Source of the DNA: Spirosoma spitsbergense DSM 19989
GTDB lineage: Bacteria; Bacteroidota; Bacteroidia; Cytophagales; Spirosomataceae
NCBI RefSeq assembly: GCF_000374085.1
Contig: NZ_KB893388.1
Location: 1-64,000 of the forward strand
DNA: 64,000 nucleotides
Direction of reading: 5' to 3'
Positions within the stretch are counted from its first letter, which is position 1, and the number at the start of each line of letters is the position of its first letter. Under the pieces are notes generated by a model. It saw nothing but the letters and a program-made list of their open reading frames with translations. It was not told the origin of the DNA and did no database searches. Made by a program: the position numbers and the translations under genes. This document shows, in pieces, positions 35,972-45,028 of the stretch.

Positions 35972-36116
35972 GAAAGAAGACATTCTAGAAAAAGCGATGG
36001 TGGGTTTCCGGCTCGCTCACAAACGGTTGGTCGAAAAAGCCAAACGCGATGATGAAGAGTTGGTCATTGCCGATAAAGATGGCAAACCCGTTCGCGTGAA
36101 AGCCCGCGACCTGTAA
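35955..36116 (+). CDS. 53-aa protein overlapping the zeta-toxin gene, possible antitoxin
   Basis: A short gene in the +1 frame relative to the toxin. The product is METVTKKEDILEKAMVGFRL, then AHKRLVEKAKRDDEELVIAD and KDGKPVRVKARDL. It is highly charged and mostly helical in appearance with a beta-hairpin-like end (LVIADKDGKPVRVKA), similar in design to small partner proteins that accompany Bacteroidota zeta-like toxins. No family recognised. It starts 17 bp before the toxin stop, which indicates translational coupling, and is followed by a strong terminator. The toxin-first order is the reverse of the classical epsilon-zeta operon. Confidence 0.7.
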   Translation: METVTKKEDILEKAMVGFRLAHKRLVEKAKRDDEELVIADKDGKPVRVKARDL

Positions 36117-36142
36117 TGTATAATCCTGTTTAACGATACGAG

Positions 36143-36172
36143 AAAACGCCCGTTGCGAACGGGCGTTTTTGT
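36143..36172 (+). terminator. rho-independent terminator after the toxin/partner pair
   Basis: AAAACGCCCGTT (36143-36154) with AACGGGCGTTTT (36158-36169), 12-bp stem with a 3-nt loop, then TGTTTTT. It lies 27 bp beyond the 53-aa gene and closes that transcript. Confidence 0.9.
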
Positions 36173-36239
36173 TTTTCCCCAATACCGGTGCTATCGCTAT
36201 CTTTACGGCCTACAACTCCATCAATACCCGTCTTCTTTT

Positions 36240-38168
36240 ATGAAATACTGGCTTTCCATTTGTTTTATCGTTGCCCTCATCCTGCCCGCACAGGCCCAAA
36301 TGACAGCGACGGGCAACTTCGTCCGCGATAATTACCAGAAAACAGAATATAAAGTCTCCATGCGCGACGGGACGAAACTGCACACGACGGTGTACGCCCC
36401 CAAAGATGCCTCGGCCACAAAGCAGTACCCGTTTCTGATGCAGCGGACCTGTTACAGCGTGGCTCCTTACGGCCCTGATGCCTATCCGGCCCAGCTTGGT
36501 CCGTCGGAAACGCTCATGCGCAACAAGTTTATTTTCGTATACCAGGATGTGCGGGGGCGCTGGAACTCGGAAGGCACCTGGACGAACATGACTCCCAACC
36601 TGCCCGACCCACCGGCCGCTCCCGCCAAAAAAGGACGCAAAGCAGCGTCGGCAACAGCCGGTAAAGCGTCGGCCGGGTCGCCCGATGAAAGTTCGGATAC
36701 GTATGATACCATCGAGTGGCTGCTGAAAAACGTACCCAACAACAACGGTCGGGTGGGGCAGTGGGGGATTAGCTACCCCGGTTTCTACACGGCGGCTTCC
36801 CTGCCCGATGCCCACCCGGCGCTGAAAGCCGCTTCGCCCCAGGCGCCGGTTTCCGACTTTTTCTTCGACGATTTTCACCACAACGGCGCGTTCATTCAGG
36901 CCTACCTGTTCACCTTTCCGGTATTCGGCATTCAGCATTCGGGACCAACGACAAAGGCGTGGTACAATGACGGGTTTATAGAGACAGGCACTAAAGACGG
37001 GTTTCAGTTTCAGTACGACCTCGGCCCGCTCAAAAATGTCGACAAATACTACAAGGATAATTTCTACTGGCAGGAAACGGTCAACCATCCTAATTACGAC
37101 GAGTTCTGGCAGAAGCGCAGCATCCTCCCCGCCCTGAAAACGGTTCGTCCGGCGGTGATGACGGTGGGCGGCTGGTTCGATGCCGAAGACCTGTACGGCC
37201 CACTGAACATTTACAAGACCATCGAGAAAAACAACCCCAATACGTATAACACGCTGGTGATGGGGCCATTTGGTCATGGCCGGTGGAGCCGCGAAACGGG
37301 TCATACCCTGCACAGCAATGTATACTTCGGCGATAGCATCGCTACGTTTTATCAGCGCAACATCGAAGCCAAATTCTTTACGCACTTTTTGAAAGGCGCG
37401 GGTGATGGCAAAACGGGCCTGCCCGAAGCCTACCTGTTCAATACGGGCCGGAACGAATGGAAACAGTTCGATAAGTGGCCAGCCGCTGAAGCCCAGACGA
37501 AACCGTACTTCCTGAATCCCGATGGGAAACTGACCGAAGCCAGTGCTTCCGGAACGGGTTTCTCAGAATTCGTCAGCGACCCCATGAAGCCGGTGCCGTA
37601 TACCGAAGATAACACGACGATGCTTGGCTTTACGCCGTTCAACTACATGTCGGAAGACCAGCGCTTTGCCAGTCGTCGACCGGATGTGCTGACGTTTCAG
37701 ACCGATGTCCTGACCGAAGACCTGACGCTGGGGGGCGAAATTATGGCCAAACTGAAAGTAAGCACGACGGGTACGGATGCAGACTGGGTTGTAAAACTTA
37801 TCGACGTGTACCCTCCCGACGAACCGAACCACGCCTACATGCCGAACAAGAATATTGTACTTGGCAACTACCAGCAGATGGTCCGGTCGGAATCCATGCG
37901 GGGCCGGTTCCGCAACTCCTTCGAGAAACCCGAACCGTTCAAAGCGGGCGAAGTGACAGATGTGAATTTCCGGTTGCAGGATGTGCTACATACGTTCAAA
38001 AAAGGGCATCGGATGATGATTCAGGTACAAAGCACCTGGTTCCCCCTCATCGACCGAAATCCGCAGACATACGTGGATAATATCTTCAAGGCCGATGAAA
38101 AGGATTTTCAGAAGGCTACCCACCGCGTCTACGGTAACTCCGTGATTGAGGTTCAGGTGTTGAAATAA
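36240..38168 (+). CDS. secreted CocE/NonD-family (X-Pro dipeptidyl-peptidase S15-type) hydrolase
   Basis: A protein of about 642 aa with signal MKYWLSICFIVALILPAQAQ. The alpha/beta-hydrolase begins YKVSMRDGTKLHTTVYAPKD. RYVFVYQDVRGRWNSEG-like strand (FVYQDVRGRWNSEGTW) and the nucleophile elbow WGISYPGFYTA (GxSYxG, Ser near 177) match the CocE/S15 family; later VGGWFDAEDLYG holds the catalytic Asp and GPFGHGRW the catalytic His. The C-terminal jelly-roll (GEIMAKLKVSTTGTDADWVV) completes the fold. Related enzymes hydrolyse acyl-ester or amide bonds (cocaine esterase, glutaryl-7-ACA acylase); substrate here unknown. The start at 36240 is fixed by the signal peptide; the longer frame begins inside the terminator. 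Confidence 0.88.
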   Translation: MKYWLSICFIVALILPAQAQMTATGNFVRDNYQKTEYKVSMRDGTKLHTTVYAPKDASATKQYPFLMQRTCYSVAPYGPDAYPAQLGPSETLMRNKFIFVYQDVRGRWNSEGTWTNMTPNLPDPPAAPAKKGRKAASATAGKASAGSPDESSDTYDTIEWLLKNVPNNNGRVGQWGISYPGFYTAASLPDAHPALKAASPQAPVSDFFFDDFHHNGAFIQAYLFTFPVFGIQHSGPTTKAWYNDGFIETGTKDGFQFQYDLGPLKNVDKYYKDNFYWQETVNHPNYDEFWQKRSILPALKTVRPAVMTVGGWFDAEDLYGPLNIYKTIEKNNPNTYNTLVMGPFGHGRWSRETGHTLHSNVYFGDSIATFYQRNIEAKFFTHFLKGAGDGKTGLPEAYLFNTGRNEWKQFDKWPAAEAQTKPYFLNPDGKLTEASASGTGFSEFVSDPMKPVPYTEDNTTMLGFTPFNYMSEDQRFASRRPDVLTFQTDVLTEDLTLGGEIMAKLKVSTTGTDADWVVKLIDVYPPDEPNHAYMPNKNIVLGNYQQMVRSESMRGRFRNSFEKPEPFKAGEVTDVNFRLQDVLHTFKKGHRMMIQVQSTWFPLIDRNPQTYVDNIFKADEKDFQKATHRVYGNSVIEVQVLK

Positions 38169-38282
38169 AACCAGTTGCTATATCAGGCAGTTGTTGACGT
38201 GTATTCCGTGAGCGAGTGATTTAAATCGCCCGCTTACGGAACATACTAACATTGGAATGACATTAACAAAAACGCATTAACT

Positions 38283-38564
38283 ATGAAAGCGATCTGGAAT
38301 GGCGAGACAATTGCCGAAAGCAATGACACCATTGTTGTCGAAAACAACCATTATTTTCCTAAAGACTCGGTAAAGGCCGATTACCTGACGGATAGCAGCA
38401 CGCACACAACCTGCCCCTGGAAAGGGCTGGCTTCGTATTACTCGCTGTCGGTCGATGGAAAAACGAATCCCGATGCCGCCTGGTACTACCCCGACCCTAA
38501 ACAGGCCGCCAGCCAGATTAAAGACTACGTGGCTTTCTGGAAAGGCGTTAAAGTAGTCGAATGA
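38283..38564 (+). CDS. DUF427 domain protein
   Basis: A 93-aa protein that is entirely one DUF427 domain: MKAIWNGETIAESNDTIVVE, the HYFPKDSVKADYL strand, TTCPWKGLASYYSLSVDG and AWYYPDPKQAASQIKDYVAF match the family. DUF427 proteins have a small beta-barrel fold and unknown activity. The stop codon overlaps the next start (ATGATAG, 4 bp), so it is translationally coupled to the ABC ATPase gene. Confidence 0.88.
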   Translation: MKAIWNGETIAESNDTIVVENNHYFPKDSVKADYLTDSSTHTTCPWKGLASYYSLSVDGKTNPDAAWYYPDPKQAASQIKDYVAFWKGVKVVE

Positions 38565-39295
38565 TAGAGCTTCGTGACCTGACCAAACAGTTTGCCGGTC
38601 ACACGGCTGTCGACGGCGTTTCGCTGCACGTTGGTCAGGGCGAAACGCTGGTGCTGCTGGGCACCAGCGGCTGCGGAAAAACGACTACCCTGAAAATGAT
38701 TAACCGACTGATTGAACCTACCAGTGGATCAATCCGTGTTGATGGGATTGACGTGCGGCAGCAACCTGGTCCCGAATTTCGGCGACGCATTGGGTACGTC
38801 ATTCAGGACGGGGGGCTGTTTCCGCACTATACCGTGGCGGAGGCTATTGCCACCGTTCCAAAACTGCTCGGCTGGGAAGCCGACGTCATTCAGGCGCGAA
38901 CCCGCGAACTGATGGCCAAATTACAACTGCCCGAAACGGTCCTGTCGCGCTACCCCGGCGAACTGAGCGGAGGGCAGCGCCAGCGCATCGGGCTGGCGCG
39001 GGCACTGGCCGCCCGGCCCCCGGTGGTGCTGATGGATGAGCCCTTCGGCGCCCTCGACCCCTTTACCCGTCGGCACGTTCGGCGGGAGTTGTTCGGATTG
39101 AACGAACTGCGCGAAACAACGGTGGTGCTCGTAACGCACGATGTTAGTGAAGCCCTCGAACTGGCCGACCGCATTGCGTTGATGGACAAGGGAAGGATTA
39201 TCCAGATTGGCTCGCCGGATGAACTGCTGAATCAGCCCGCTACCGATTTCGTCCGGGAGTTTCTGGACGACAAGCCCCACCGGCTGCATGACTGA
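38561..39295 (+). CDS. betaine/osmoprotectant-type ABC transporter ATPase, without CBS domains
   Basis: A 244-aa ATPase of the OpuCA/ProV class. Walker A LLGTSGCGKTTTLKMINRLI, the KMINRLIEPTSG signature of betaine importers, Q-loop VIQDGGLFPHYTV, signature motif ELSGGQRQRIGLARAL, Walker B VVLMDEPFGALDP and switch His in VLVTHDVSEALE are all intact. The protein stops after VREFLDDKP, so it lacks the regulatory CBS pair that ends OpuCA of Bacillus. It probably energises the permease/binding-protein fusion at 40085, although a separate gene and terminator lie between them. Confidence 0.88.
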   Translation: MIELRDLTKQFAGHTAVDGVSLHVGQGETLVLLGTSGCGKTTTLKMINRLIEPTSGSIRVDGIDVRQQPGPEFRRRIGYVIQDGGLFPHYTVAEAIATVPKLLGWEADVIQARTRELMAKLQLPETVLSRYPGELSGGQRQRIGLARALAARPPVVLMDEPFGALDPFTRRHVRRELFGLNELRETTVVLVTHDVSEALELADRIALMDKGRIIQIGSPDELLNQPATDFVREFLDDKPHRLHD

Positions 39296-39582
39296 TACGG
39301 CTCAGTTTATTCTCATTGGCAGAGAAGCCGAAACAGTAGTTGTGTAGTTCTTCTCTAATGTATATCCTAAGTCGATTTGTAGGATAGTAAGCATACTATT
39401 TGGGTTATATATTATACAGTTGTTTGATAATCAGGTATATATACGTTCTATTTTGCGGAGTTTTCCTCTTTAATCATGACTGGTTAAGGCCTACTTTTAC
39501 GCACGTTTCTGCTCCAGTTAGCCCGAGCGGGTGGTAAACGCAGGGAAATTAGTAAACTGTTGAACCTTAACTACTTAAAACT
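39296..39582. other. AT-rich intergenic region
   Basis: A stretch of about 290 bp, AT-richer than the flanking genes, without a credible gene. TATTTTGC near 39453 resembles a -7 element missing one T. It separates the ABC ATPase gene from an unknown gene. Confidence 0.35.
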
Positions 39583-39894
39583 ATGGCACTCCGATTCATA
39601 AGAGATCGTGTTGTTTTTCCTTCAACCAGAGACCGTATTCAAAATGAGTCACGAACGGTGGCTTTCCCAGGCAATGTTCGCACGGCACACATTGCACTCA
39701 ATGGATTCGATATTAGTTACGTAGATGGCGACCACCACATTTTGAGGCAGATTGTCGATATCAGTGACCCGGTTATCAATGGTAACGCTGTGACTTACAA
39801 CGTAAACCTGCTGCTGCGGGACAGTTCCGGAAATATTGATGACCGTTTCCAGGGTACTGTGGATACGTTAATTATTGCCGATACCGCTAATTGA
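39583..39894 (+). CDS. hypothetical 103-aa protein
   Basis: A small soluble protein without signal or membrane segment. MALRFIRDRVVFPSTRDRIQ, FPGNVRTAHIALNGFDISYV, DGDHHILRQIVDISDPVING and LLLRDSSGNIDDRFQGTVDT suggest an all-beta domain; the DGDHH and RDxSGNIDD motifs look conserved and metal-binding-like. I recall similar strand patterns in otherwise uncharacterised bacterial proteins but cannot name a family. It lies between an ABC ATPase and its likely permease, preceded by AT-rich DNA and followed by its own hairpin, so it is probably an independent, inserted unit. Confidence 0.55.
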   Translation: MALRFIRDRVVFPSTRDRIQNESRTVAFPGNVRTAHIALNGFDISYVDGDHHILRQIVDISDPVINGNAVTYNVNLLLRDSSGNIDDRFQGTVDTLIIADTAN

Positions 39895-39937
39895 CAGGGT
39901 TTCCTACAAATAGGTAGGTTATAGTGGGCTATCAGAG

Positions 39938-39983
39938 AGGGTTGACGAAAGGCAGATACGCGCTTTTGTCAACCCTTTCGGGT
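39938..39983 (+). terminator. terminator-like hairpin after the 103-aa gene
   Basis: AGGGTTGACGAAAG (39938-39951) and CTTTTGTCAACCCT (39963-39976) form a 14-bp stem with one wobble pair and an 11-nt loop, followed by a weak T-tract (TTCGGGTTATTTT). It separates the 103-aa gene from the permease. Confidence 0.5.
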
Positions 39984-40084
39984 TATTTTATGAACCGATT
40001 GATTTAGATTATACTTGTGTTTTTACCAATCCTGCTGAATGCCAGCCGGGAAAAAGCCCTTCTTTTAATCCGGATTCTTAGTGC

Positions 40085-41644
40085 ATGACTGACTTTTTTA
40101 CCTTCGTCCGCGACCATGCCGATAAACTGCTGGAACAAACGCTGACGCACATTGGTCTGACGTTCCTGTCATTGCTGGTGGCGTTGCTGATTGGGGTACC
40201 GCTGGGCATCCTGATTGCGCGTCGGCAACGGCTGGCGGGTGGTGTTCTGGGCGTAGCGGGGGTGTTGCAAACGGTACCTAGTGTGGCCCTGCTGGGTTTT
40301 CTGATTCCGGTACTCGGCATTGGTATTGGTCCCGCGCTGGTGGCGCTGTTCCTGTATGCACTTCTTCCTATCATTCGCAATACATACGTCGGCATTACGG
40401 AAGTGAGTCCGTCGGTGAAAGAAGCAGCTCGCGGACTCGGTATGACGCCCAATCAGGTACTGACCAGGGTGGAATTTCCGCTGGCACTACCCGTCATTTT
40501 TGCGGGTATCCGTACCGCAACGGTCATCAACGTGGGTGTGGCTACGCTGGCTGCCTACGTAGCAGCTGGTGGACTGGGTGAGTTTATTTTCAGCGGTATT
40601 GCGCTGAGCAACGTAAACATGATGCTGGCAGGAGCCATTCCGGCGGCTCTGCTGGCCGTTGGCTTTGATTTCGGATTAGCCCGATTGCAGCAATTATCAG
40701 GGCGTAAACTTCGGGTGGGGGCACTGGCTTTTGTGGCACTGGTTCCCTTCATATCCGCTTTTTATTTGCTACCCGGCCGGCAGGATAAACTTATTGCCGG
40801 GTTTGCCCACGAGTTCTATGGTCGTACCGATGGCTATCCGGGGCTGCAAAAAACGTACGGCCTACAGCTACGGCCCCGGCTCATCGACCAGAACCTGATG
40901 TACGAAGCTATACATCGGGGGCAGGTCGATATCATCAGTGGTTACTCCACCGACGGGCGCATCAACGCCTTCGACCTGCTGGTGCTGGACGATAACCGCC
41001 ACGCGTTTCCTCCCTACGCTGCCGCCCCCGTTATCCGAAAAGCAACTCTGAATCGCTACCCGGACCTGGAACCGACACTCAACAAACTGGCGGGTAAGCT
41101 CACCGATTCGGTCATGACGGCTCTGAACTACCGCGTCGATTATCAAAAGGAATCACCGGAAAAGGTTGCGCGGGACTTCCTGAACCAAACTGGTTTGTAT
41201 AAAAAGCCGTCATCAGTCAACCGTACCGAAACGGTGGTGGTGGGCACGAAGGTGTTTACGGAGCAATACATTCTGGCTGAGCTATACCGGCAACTTATCG
41301 AAGGGCAAACGAACCTGCGCGTCGTTACGAAAACGGGCTTGGGAGGCACGCAAATCTGCTTCGATGCTCTGCGGACGGGGACCATAGATTTTTACCCTGA
41401 ATACACCGGAACGGGACTGCTGGTTATTATGCAACCACCCGCTGAAACCTTACAGCAACTGCCCATGCAAACGGATTCTGTGTATCAGTTTGTGCAGCAG
41501 CAGTTTCAGGCACGCTACCAGATGGACTGGCTAAAGCCGCTGGGATTCAACAATAGCTATTGCCTGATGATGCGCCGAGAGCAGGCCCGACAACTGGGCA
41601 TCCGATCTATTGAGGATCTGGTTCGGTATCTGGACCCGAAGTGA
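40085..41644 (+). CDS. osmoprotectant ABC permease fused to a lobe-swapped substrate-binding domain
   Basis: A 519-aa fusion. Residues 1 to about 225 are an OpuCB-type permease (LTFLSLLVALLIGVPLGILI; VSPSVKEAARGLGMTPNQVL is the EAA loop). After the last membrane segment (FVALVPFISAFYLLP) comes a betaine/choline-type binding domain in unusual order. The part normally second comes first (HEFYGRTDGYPGLQKTYGL, IISGYSTDGRINAFDLLVLD, FPPYAAAPVIRK), then TVVVGTKVFTEQYILAELYR, GLGGTQICFDALRTGTIDFY, PEYTGTG and FNNSYCLMMRREQAR, normally the N-terminal lobe. The natural break falls between SIEDLVRY and HEFYGRTDGYPG, so the domain is circularly permuted. It should import betaine- or choline-like solutes with the ATPase at 38561. 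Confidence 0.85.
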   Translation: MTDFFTFVRDHADKLLEQTLTHIGLTFLSLLVALLIGVPLGILIARRQRLAGGVLGVAGVLQTVPSVALLGFLIPVLGIGIGPALVALFLYALLPIIRNTYVGITEVSPSVKEAARGLGMTPNQVLTRVEFPLALPVIFAGIRTATVINVGVATLAAYVAAGGLGEFIFSGIALSNVNMMLAGAIPAALLAVGFDFGLARLQQLSGRKLRVGALAFVALVPFISAFYLLPGRQDKLIAGFAHEFYGRTDGYPGLQKTYGLQLRPRLIDQNLMYEAIHRGQVDIISGYSTDGRINAFDLLVLDDNRHAFPPYAAAPVIRKATLNRYPDLEPTLNKLAGKLTDSVMTALNYRVDYQKESPEKVARDFLNQTGLYKKPSSVNRTETVVVGTKVFTEQYILAELYRQLIEGQTNLRVVTKTGLGGTQICFDALRTGTIDFYPEYTGTGLLVIMQPPAETLQQLPMQTDSVYQFVQQQFQARYQMDWLKPLGFNNSYCLMMRREQARQLGIRSIEDLVRYLDPK

Positions 41645-41886
41645 AGTCCAGAATAGAGGTACGCTCACTTTTCAACACTACACGCTCAAAAATACCCCTA
41701 AAACCAGTTCTGGTAAGTATACTTTCTGTAAGTCAGTACGTTAGAGGACATAATTTCGATGTATGATTATTTTGTCTTTTTTATATATGAAAATAGGTGC
41801 TATATAAATGGTACCTATTTTTTGATTAAAAAATAGAAGTTATATAACTATATGGTTGCAAACTCTCTTAACCAAAGATTAATCTT

Positions 41887-41894
41887 TATTTTTG
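41887..41894 (+). promoter_or_regulatory. -7 element of the second susC gene
   Basis: TATTTTTG at 41887-41894 matches TAnnTTTG and lies 27 bp upstream of the ATG at 41922. The nearest TTG upstream (41856) is 28 bp away, longer than usual. The element includes the TTG that begins the longest open frame, which favours 41922 as the start. Confidence 0.45.
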
Positions 41895-41921
41895 TCTTTC
41901 ATCAAAACTAAATTAAACCGA

Positions 41922-44900
41922 ATGAAACGTTTTATACTTCTTTTTCTGATGGTTTTTGGCAGTGCTTTTTGCACTATAGCCATAGCTCAGCAGGAACGGC
42001 AGGTGACGGGGAAAGTCACCGCAGCTGATAATGGAAGCCCTATACCGGGGGCATCTGTGGTGGCCAAAGGCACCACCAGAGGAACACAAACGGATGTGGA
42101 TGGTAACTACACATTGACGTTGCCCGCCAATATCGGTACGCTGGTGTTTAGTTTCGTGGGCGTAACGACCCAGGAAGTGGCCGTAGGGAACCGGTCGGTT
42201 GTAAACGTGACCCTGAGCAACGATTCCCGCTCACTCGATGAGGTCGTTGTAACCGGGTACGGATCGCAGTCGAAGCGCAACCTGACGGGGAATATTGCCA
42301 AGGTGGGTGCGCGGGAGATTGAAAATATCCCGGTCCCGAGCGTAGAGCAGGCACTTCAGGGCAAAGTGGCCGGGGTGCAGATCACAGCCCTGAACGGTAA
42401 AGTAGGGCAGGGGCTGCAAATCAAAGTGCGCGGTTCGGCCTCACTGACTGCCAGTAGCCAGCCCCTGTACGTAGTTGATGGTATTCCGATCACCTCGGCG
42501 GATCAGTCTTCTACAACGGCTCCCACCAACCCCATTGCCGATTTGAACCCCAACGACATTGAGTCGCTCGAAATTCTTAAGGATGCTGCATCATCGGCTA
42601 TTTACGGGTCACGGGCCTCGAATGGTGTTGTACTGATTACCACCAAAAAAGGGCGGGCTGGTAAAACAACCTTCGATGCCGGTGTGCAGATTGGCGCCAG
42701 TAACCCGACTCACCTGCGGCAGTGGCTGAATACCCAGCAGTACGTTGAGTTGTTTCAGGAAGCGCGGGCCAACTCGGCTGCTTTGGGCATTCCGGTTTAT
42801 TCGGCCACCTCACTAACGAACCGCTTCACACGCTATGCCGCTGGTGATGCCGCTGGCTGGCAGGGTGCCAACCCTACCTACAACACCGACTGGCAGCAAC
42901 AGGCTTTCCAAAAAGCTCCTTCGCAGCAGTATGATCTGAGTGCGCGTGGTGGTGATGCCAAGACCCGTTTCTTCATCTCCGGGCAATACTTCGACCAGAG
43001 TGGAACGTTGATTAAAAACCGGTTTCGCCGGTTGAGTGGCCGGGTTAATCTGGACCACAGTGCTACGGACAAACTGACGCTGGGTGTGAACATGAACCTG
43101 TCGCACTCGATCAACGACCGGGTGTCGAACGATAACGCGTTCTCGACGCCGTTGCAGATTGTGGCGCTGCCGCCCATGACACCAGTCATCGACCCGCGCA
43201 CGAATCAACTGAGTGGCGATTACACGCTGTATTACAATCCGTTGCTGAACCGCGATTTTGCCGCTATCCAGGCGCGGGTGTACCGCATCATCGGCAATGT
43301 GTACGCCGATTATAAACTGATGCCGGGTTTATCCTTCCGAACCGAATTCGGTACGGACCTCCTGGGGCAACAGGAAGAAGAGTATTACGGACGTGAAACG
43401 TCCCGGAACACCGGTGCCGCCAACGGCTTGGGCTCGAACAGTTTCCGGCAGGTGACCAACTATACCACAAACAACTTCTTCTCCTTTGGGCGGACAATTG
43501 CCGAAAAGCACGACATCGACGCAACATTGGGAATGTCGTACCAGGAATCGCGGGCGAACTTTAACTCGGTAACGGGCCAGCAATTCCCGAGTGATGCGTA
43601 CAAGCAACTTACGGCAGCAGCCAAAATTACGGCGGGTACCGGAACAGAATCGAGCTATAGCTTCCTGTCCTATTTTGCCCGGGTGAATTACCGCTTCAAT
43701 AACAAATACCTGATCGGGGCATCGGGTCGTATCGACGGGTCGTCGCGCTTCGGAACAAATAACCGGTATGGTTTCTTTCCGGCCGTTTCGGCAGGCTGGA
43801 TCCTGACAGAAGAGTCGTTCCTGAAAAACGTGCAGGCGCTTAGCCTGCTGAAAATTCGGGCCAGCTATGGCCTGACGGGTAATGCTGAAATTGGTGATTT
43901 CAGTTCGCAGGCTCTGTACGCGGCTACGAATAACACGGGTGCATCTGCCGGATACGCGGGCATACCGGGCCAGGCTCCCTCGCAGATACCAAACCCGGAC
44001 CTTACCTGGGAAAAAACGCTGCAAACGGACATCGGTCTTGAATTCGGTTTTCTGGACAACCGCTTTTCGGGCGAACTGGATTATTACGAGAAAAATACCA
44101 GTGGTTTACTGCTGAACGTGAACGTACCGGGTTCCTCGGGTTTCCGGACGCAGTTGCGCAACGTTGGTAAACTGCAAAATAAAGGTTTCGAGTTTGTTTT
44201 TAACTCCAAAAACATAACGGGTGCGTTCAACTGGTCTACCTCGTTGAACATTGCCTACAACAAAAACGTAGTAACCGATTTGGGGGGTACTACCATTACG
44301 GGTAGCTTTCTGAACCGGGCGCAGGAAGGGCAGCCCCTGGGTGTGTTTGTCGGACCGGAGTACGCGGGTGTGGATGTGCAGAATGGCGATGCACTTTACT
44401 ACAAAAACACGACCAACGCTGATGGTAGCATCGACCACACTACGACCAACGACTACAACAGTGCCGCATACGTGCCACTGGGCAATCCGTCTCCCAAGTT
44501 CATTGGCGGTATCACCAACACCTTCAGCTTTGCGGGAGTTGACCTGAGCGTGTTATTCAATGGCCAGTTTGGGAATTACATCTACAACGGTGGTGGTAAA
44601 TTTCAGTCGGCCAACGGTGATTTCTTCGATAACCAGTCGGTCGATCAGTTGGACCGGTGGCGTAAACCGGGCGACGTAACCAACGTACCACAGGCCCGCC
44701 TGCTGGGCGGCAACGGTACGGGGGAGTCGTCACGCTATCTGCAAAAAGGCGATTACGTTCGCCTGCGGACCCTTACGCTGGGGTATACGTTGCCCAAAGC
44801 GTTGCTGAGCAGTATCCATCTGAACCGGGTTCGGATTTACGTAACGGGCCAGAACCTGCTGACGTTTACCGGCTATACCGGCTGGGACCCGGAGGTGAAC

Positions 44901-45008
44901 TCCGACGCGTATGTGACGGGGGCCAGAGGGCCCATCAACATCGGGGTTGACTTCTATTCGGCTCCGCAACCGCGTACCATCATTGGCGGACTTCAAATTG
45001 GTTTTTAA
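41922..45008 (+). CDS. SusC/RagA-family TonB-dependent receptor
   Basis: A 1028-aa outer-membrane transporter with signal FILLFLMVFGSAFCTIAIAQ. The carboxypeptidase-D-like domain (VTGKVTAADNGSPIPGASVV) and the plug (LDEVVVTGYGSQSKRNLTGN; VPSVEQALQGKVAGVQI; SAIYGSRASNGVVLITTKKG) are complete. The barrel has FFPAVSAGWILTEESF and IRASYGLTGNAEIGDFS, and ends PQPRTIIGGLQIGF. It is followed 20 bp later by its SusD partner. Cargo unknown; no catabolic enzyme is adjacent. It shares only the family layout with the first SusC and is clearly a separate lineage. Confidence 0.93.
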   Translation: MKRFILLFLMVFGSAFCTIAIAQQERQVTGKVTAADNGSPIPGASVVAKGTTRGTQTDVDGNYTLTLPANIGTLVFSFVGVTTQEVAVGNRSVVNVTLSNDSRSLDEVVVTGYGSQSKRNLTGNIAKVGAREIENIPVPSVEQALQGKVAGVQITALNGKVGQGLQIKVRGSASLTASSQPLYVVDGIPITSADQSSTTAPTNPIADLNPNDIESLEILKDAASSAIYGSRASNGVVLITTKKGRAGKTTFDAGVQIGASNPTHLRQWLNTQQYVELFQEARANSAALGIPVYSATSLTNRFTRYAAGDAAGWQGANPTYNTDWQQQAFQKAPSQQYDLSARGGDAKTRFFISGQYFDQSGTLIKNRFRRLSGRVNLDHSATDKLTLGVNMNLSHSINDRVSNDNAFSTPLQIVALPPMTPVIDPRTNQLSGDYTLYYNPLLNRDFAAIQARVYRIIGNVYADYKLMPGLSFRTEFGTDLLGQQEEEYYGRETSRNTGAANGLGSNSFRQVTNYTTNNFFSFGRTIAEKHDIDATLGMSYQESRANFNSVTGQQFPSDAYKQLTAAAKITAGTGTESSYSFLSYFARVNYRFNNKYLIGASGRIDGSSRFGTNNRYGFFPAVSAGWILTEESFLKNVQALSLLKIRASYGLTGNAEIGDFSSQALYAATNNTGASAGYAGIPGQAPSQIPNPDLTWEKTLQTDIGLEFGFLDNRFSGELDYYEKNTSGLLLNVNVPGSSGFRTQLRNVGKLQNKGFEFVFNSKNITGAFNWSTSLNIAYNKNVVTDLGGTTITGSFLNRAQEGQPLGVFVGPEYAGVDVQNGDALYYKNTTNADGSIDHTTTNDYNSAAYVPLGNPSPKFIGGITNTFSFAGVDLSVLFNGQFGNYIYNGGGKFQSANGDFFDNQSVDQLDRWRKPGDVTNVPQARLLGGNGTGESSRYLQKGDYVRLRTLTLGYTLPKALLSSIHLNRVRIYVTGQNLLTFTGYTGWDPEVNSDAYVTGARGPINIGVDFYSAPQPRTIIGGLQIGF

Positions 45009-45028
45009 TCGACGACGAAAGACAAATC

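Noticed and set aside
36210-37385. Minus-strand frame of about 390 codons opposite the CocE-type hydrolase
   Set aside because: Antisense to a complete, motif-bearing enzyme; Arg/Val/Gly-rich shadow without domain features.
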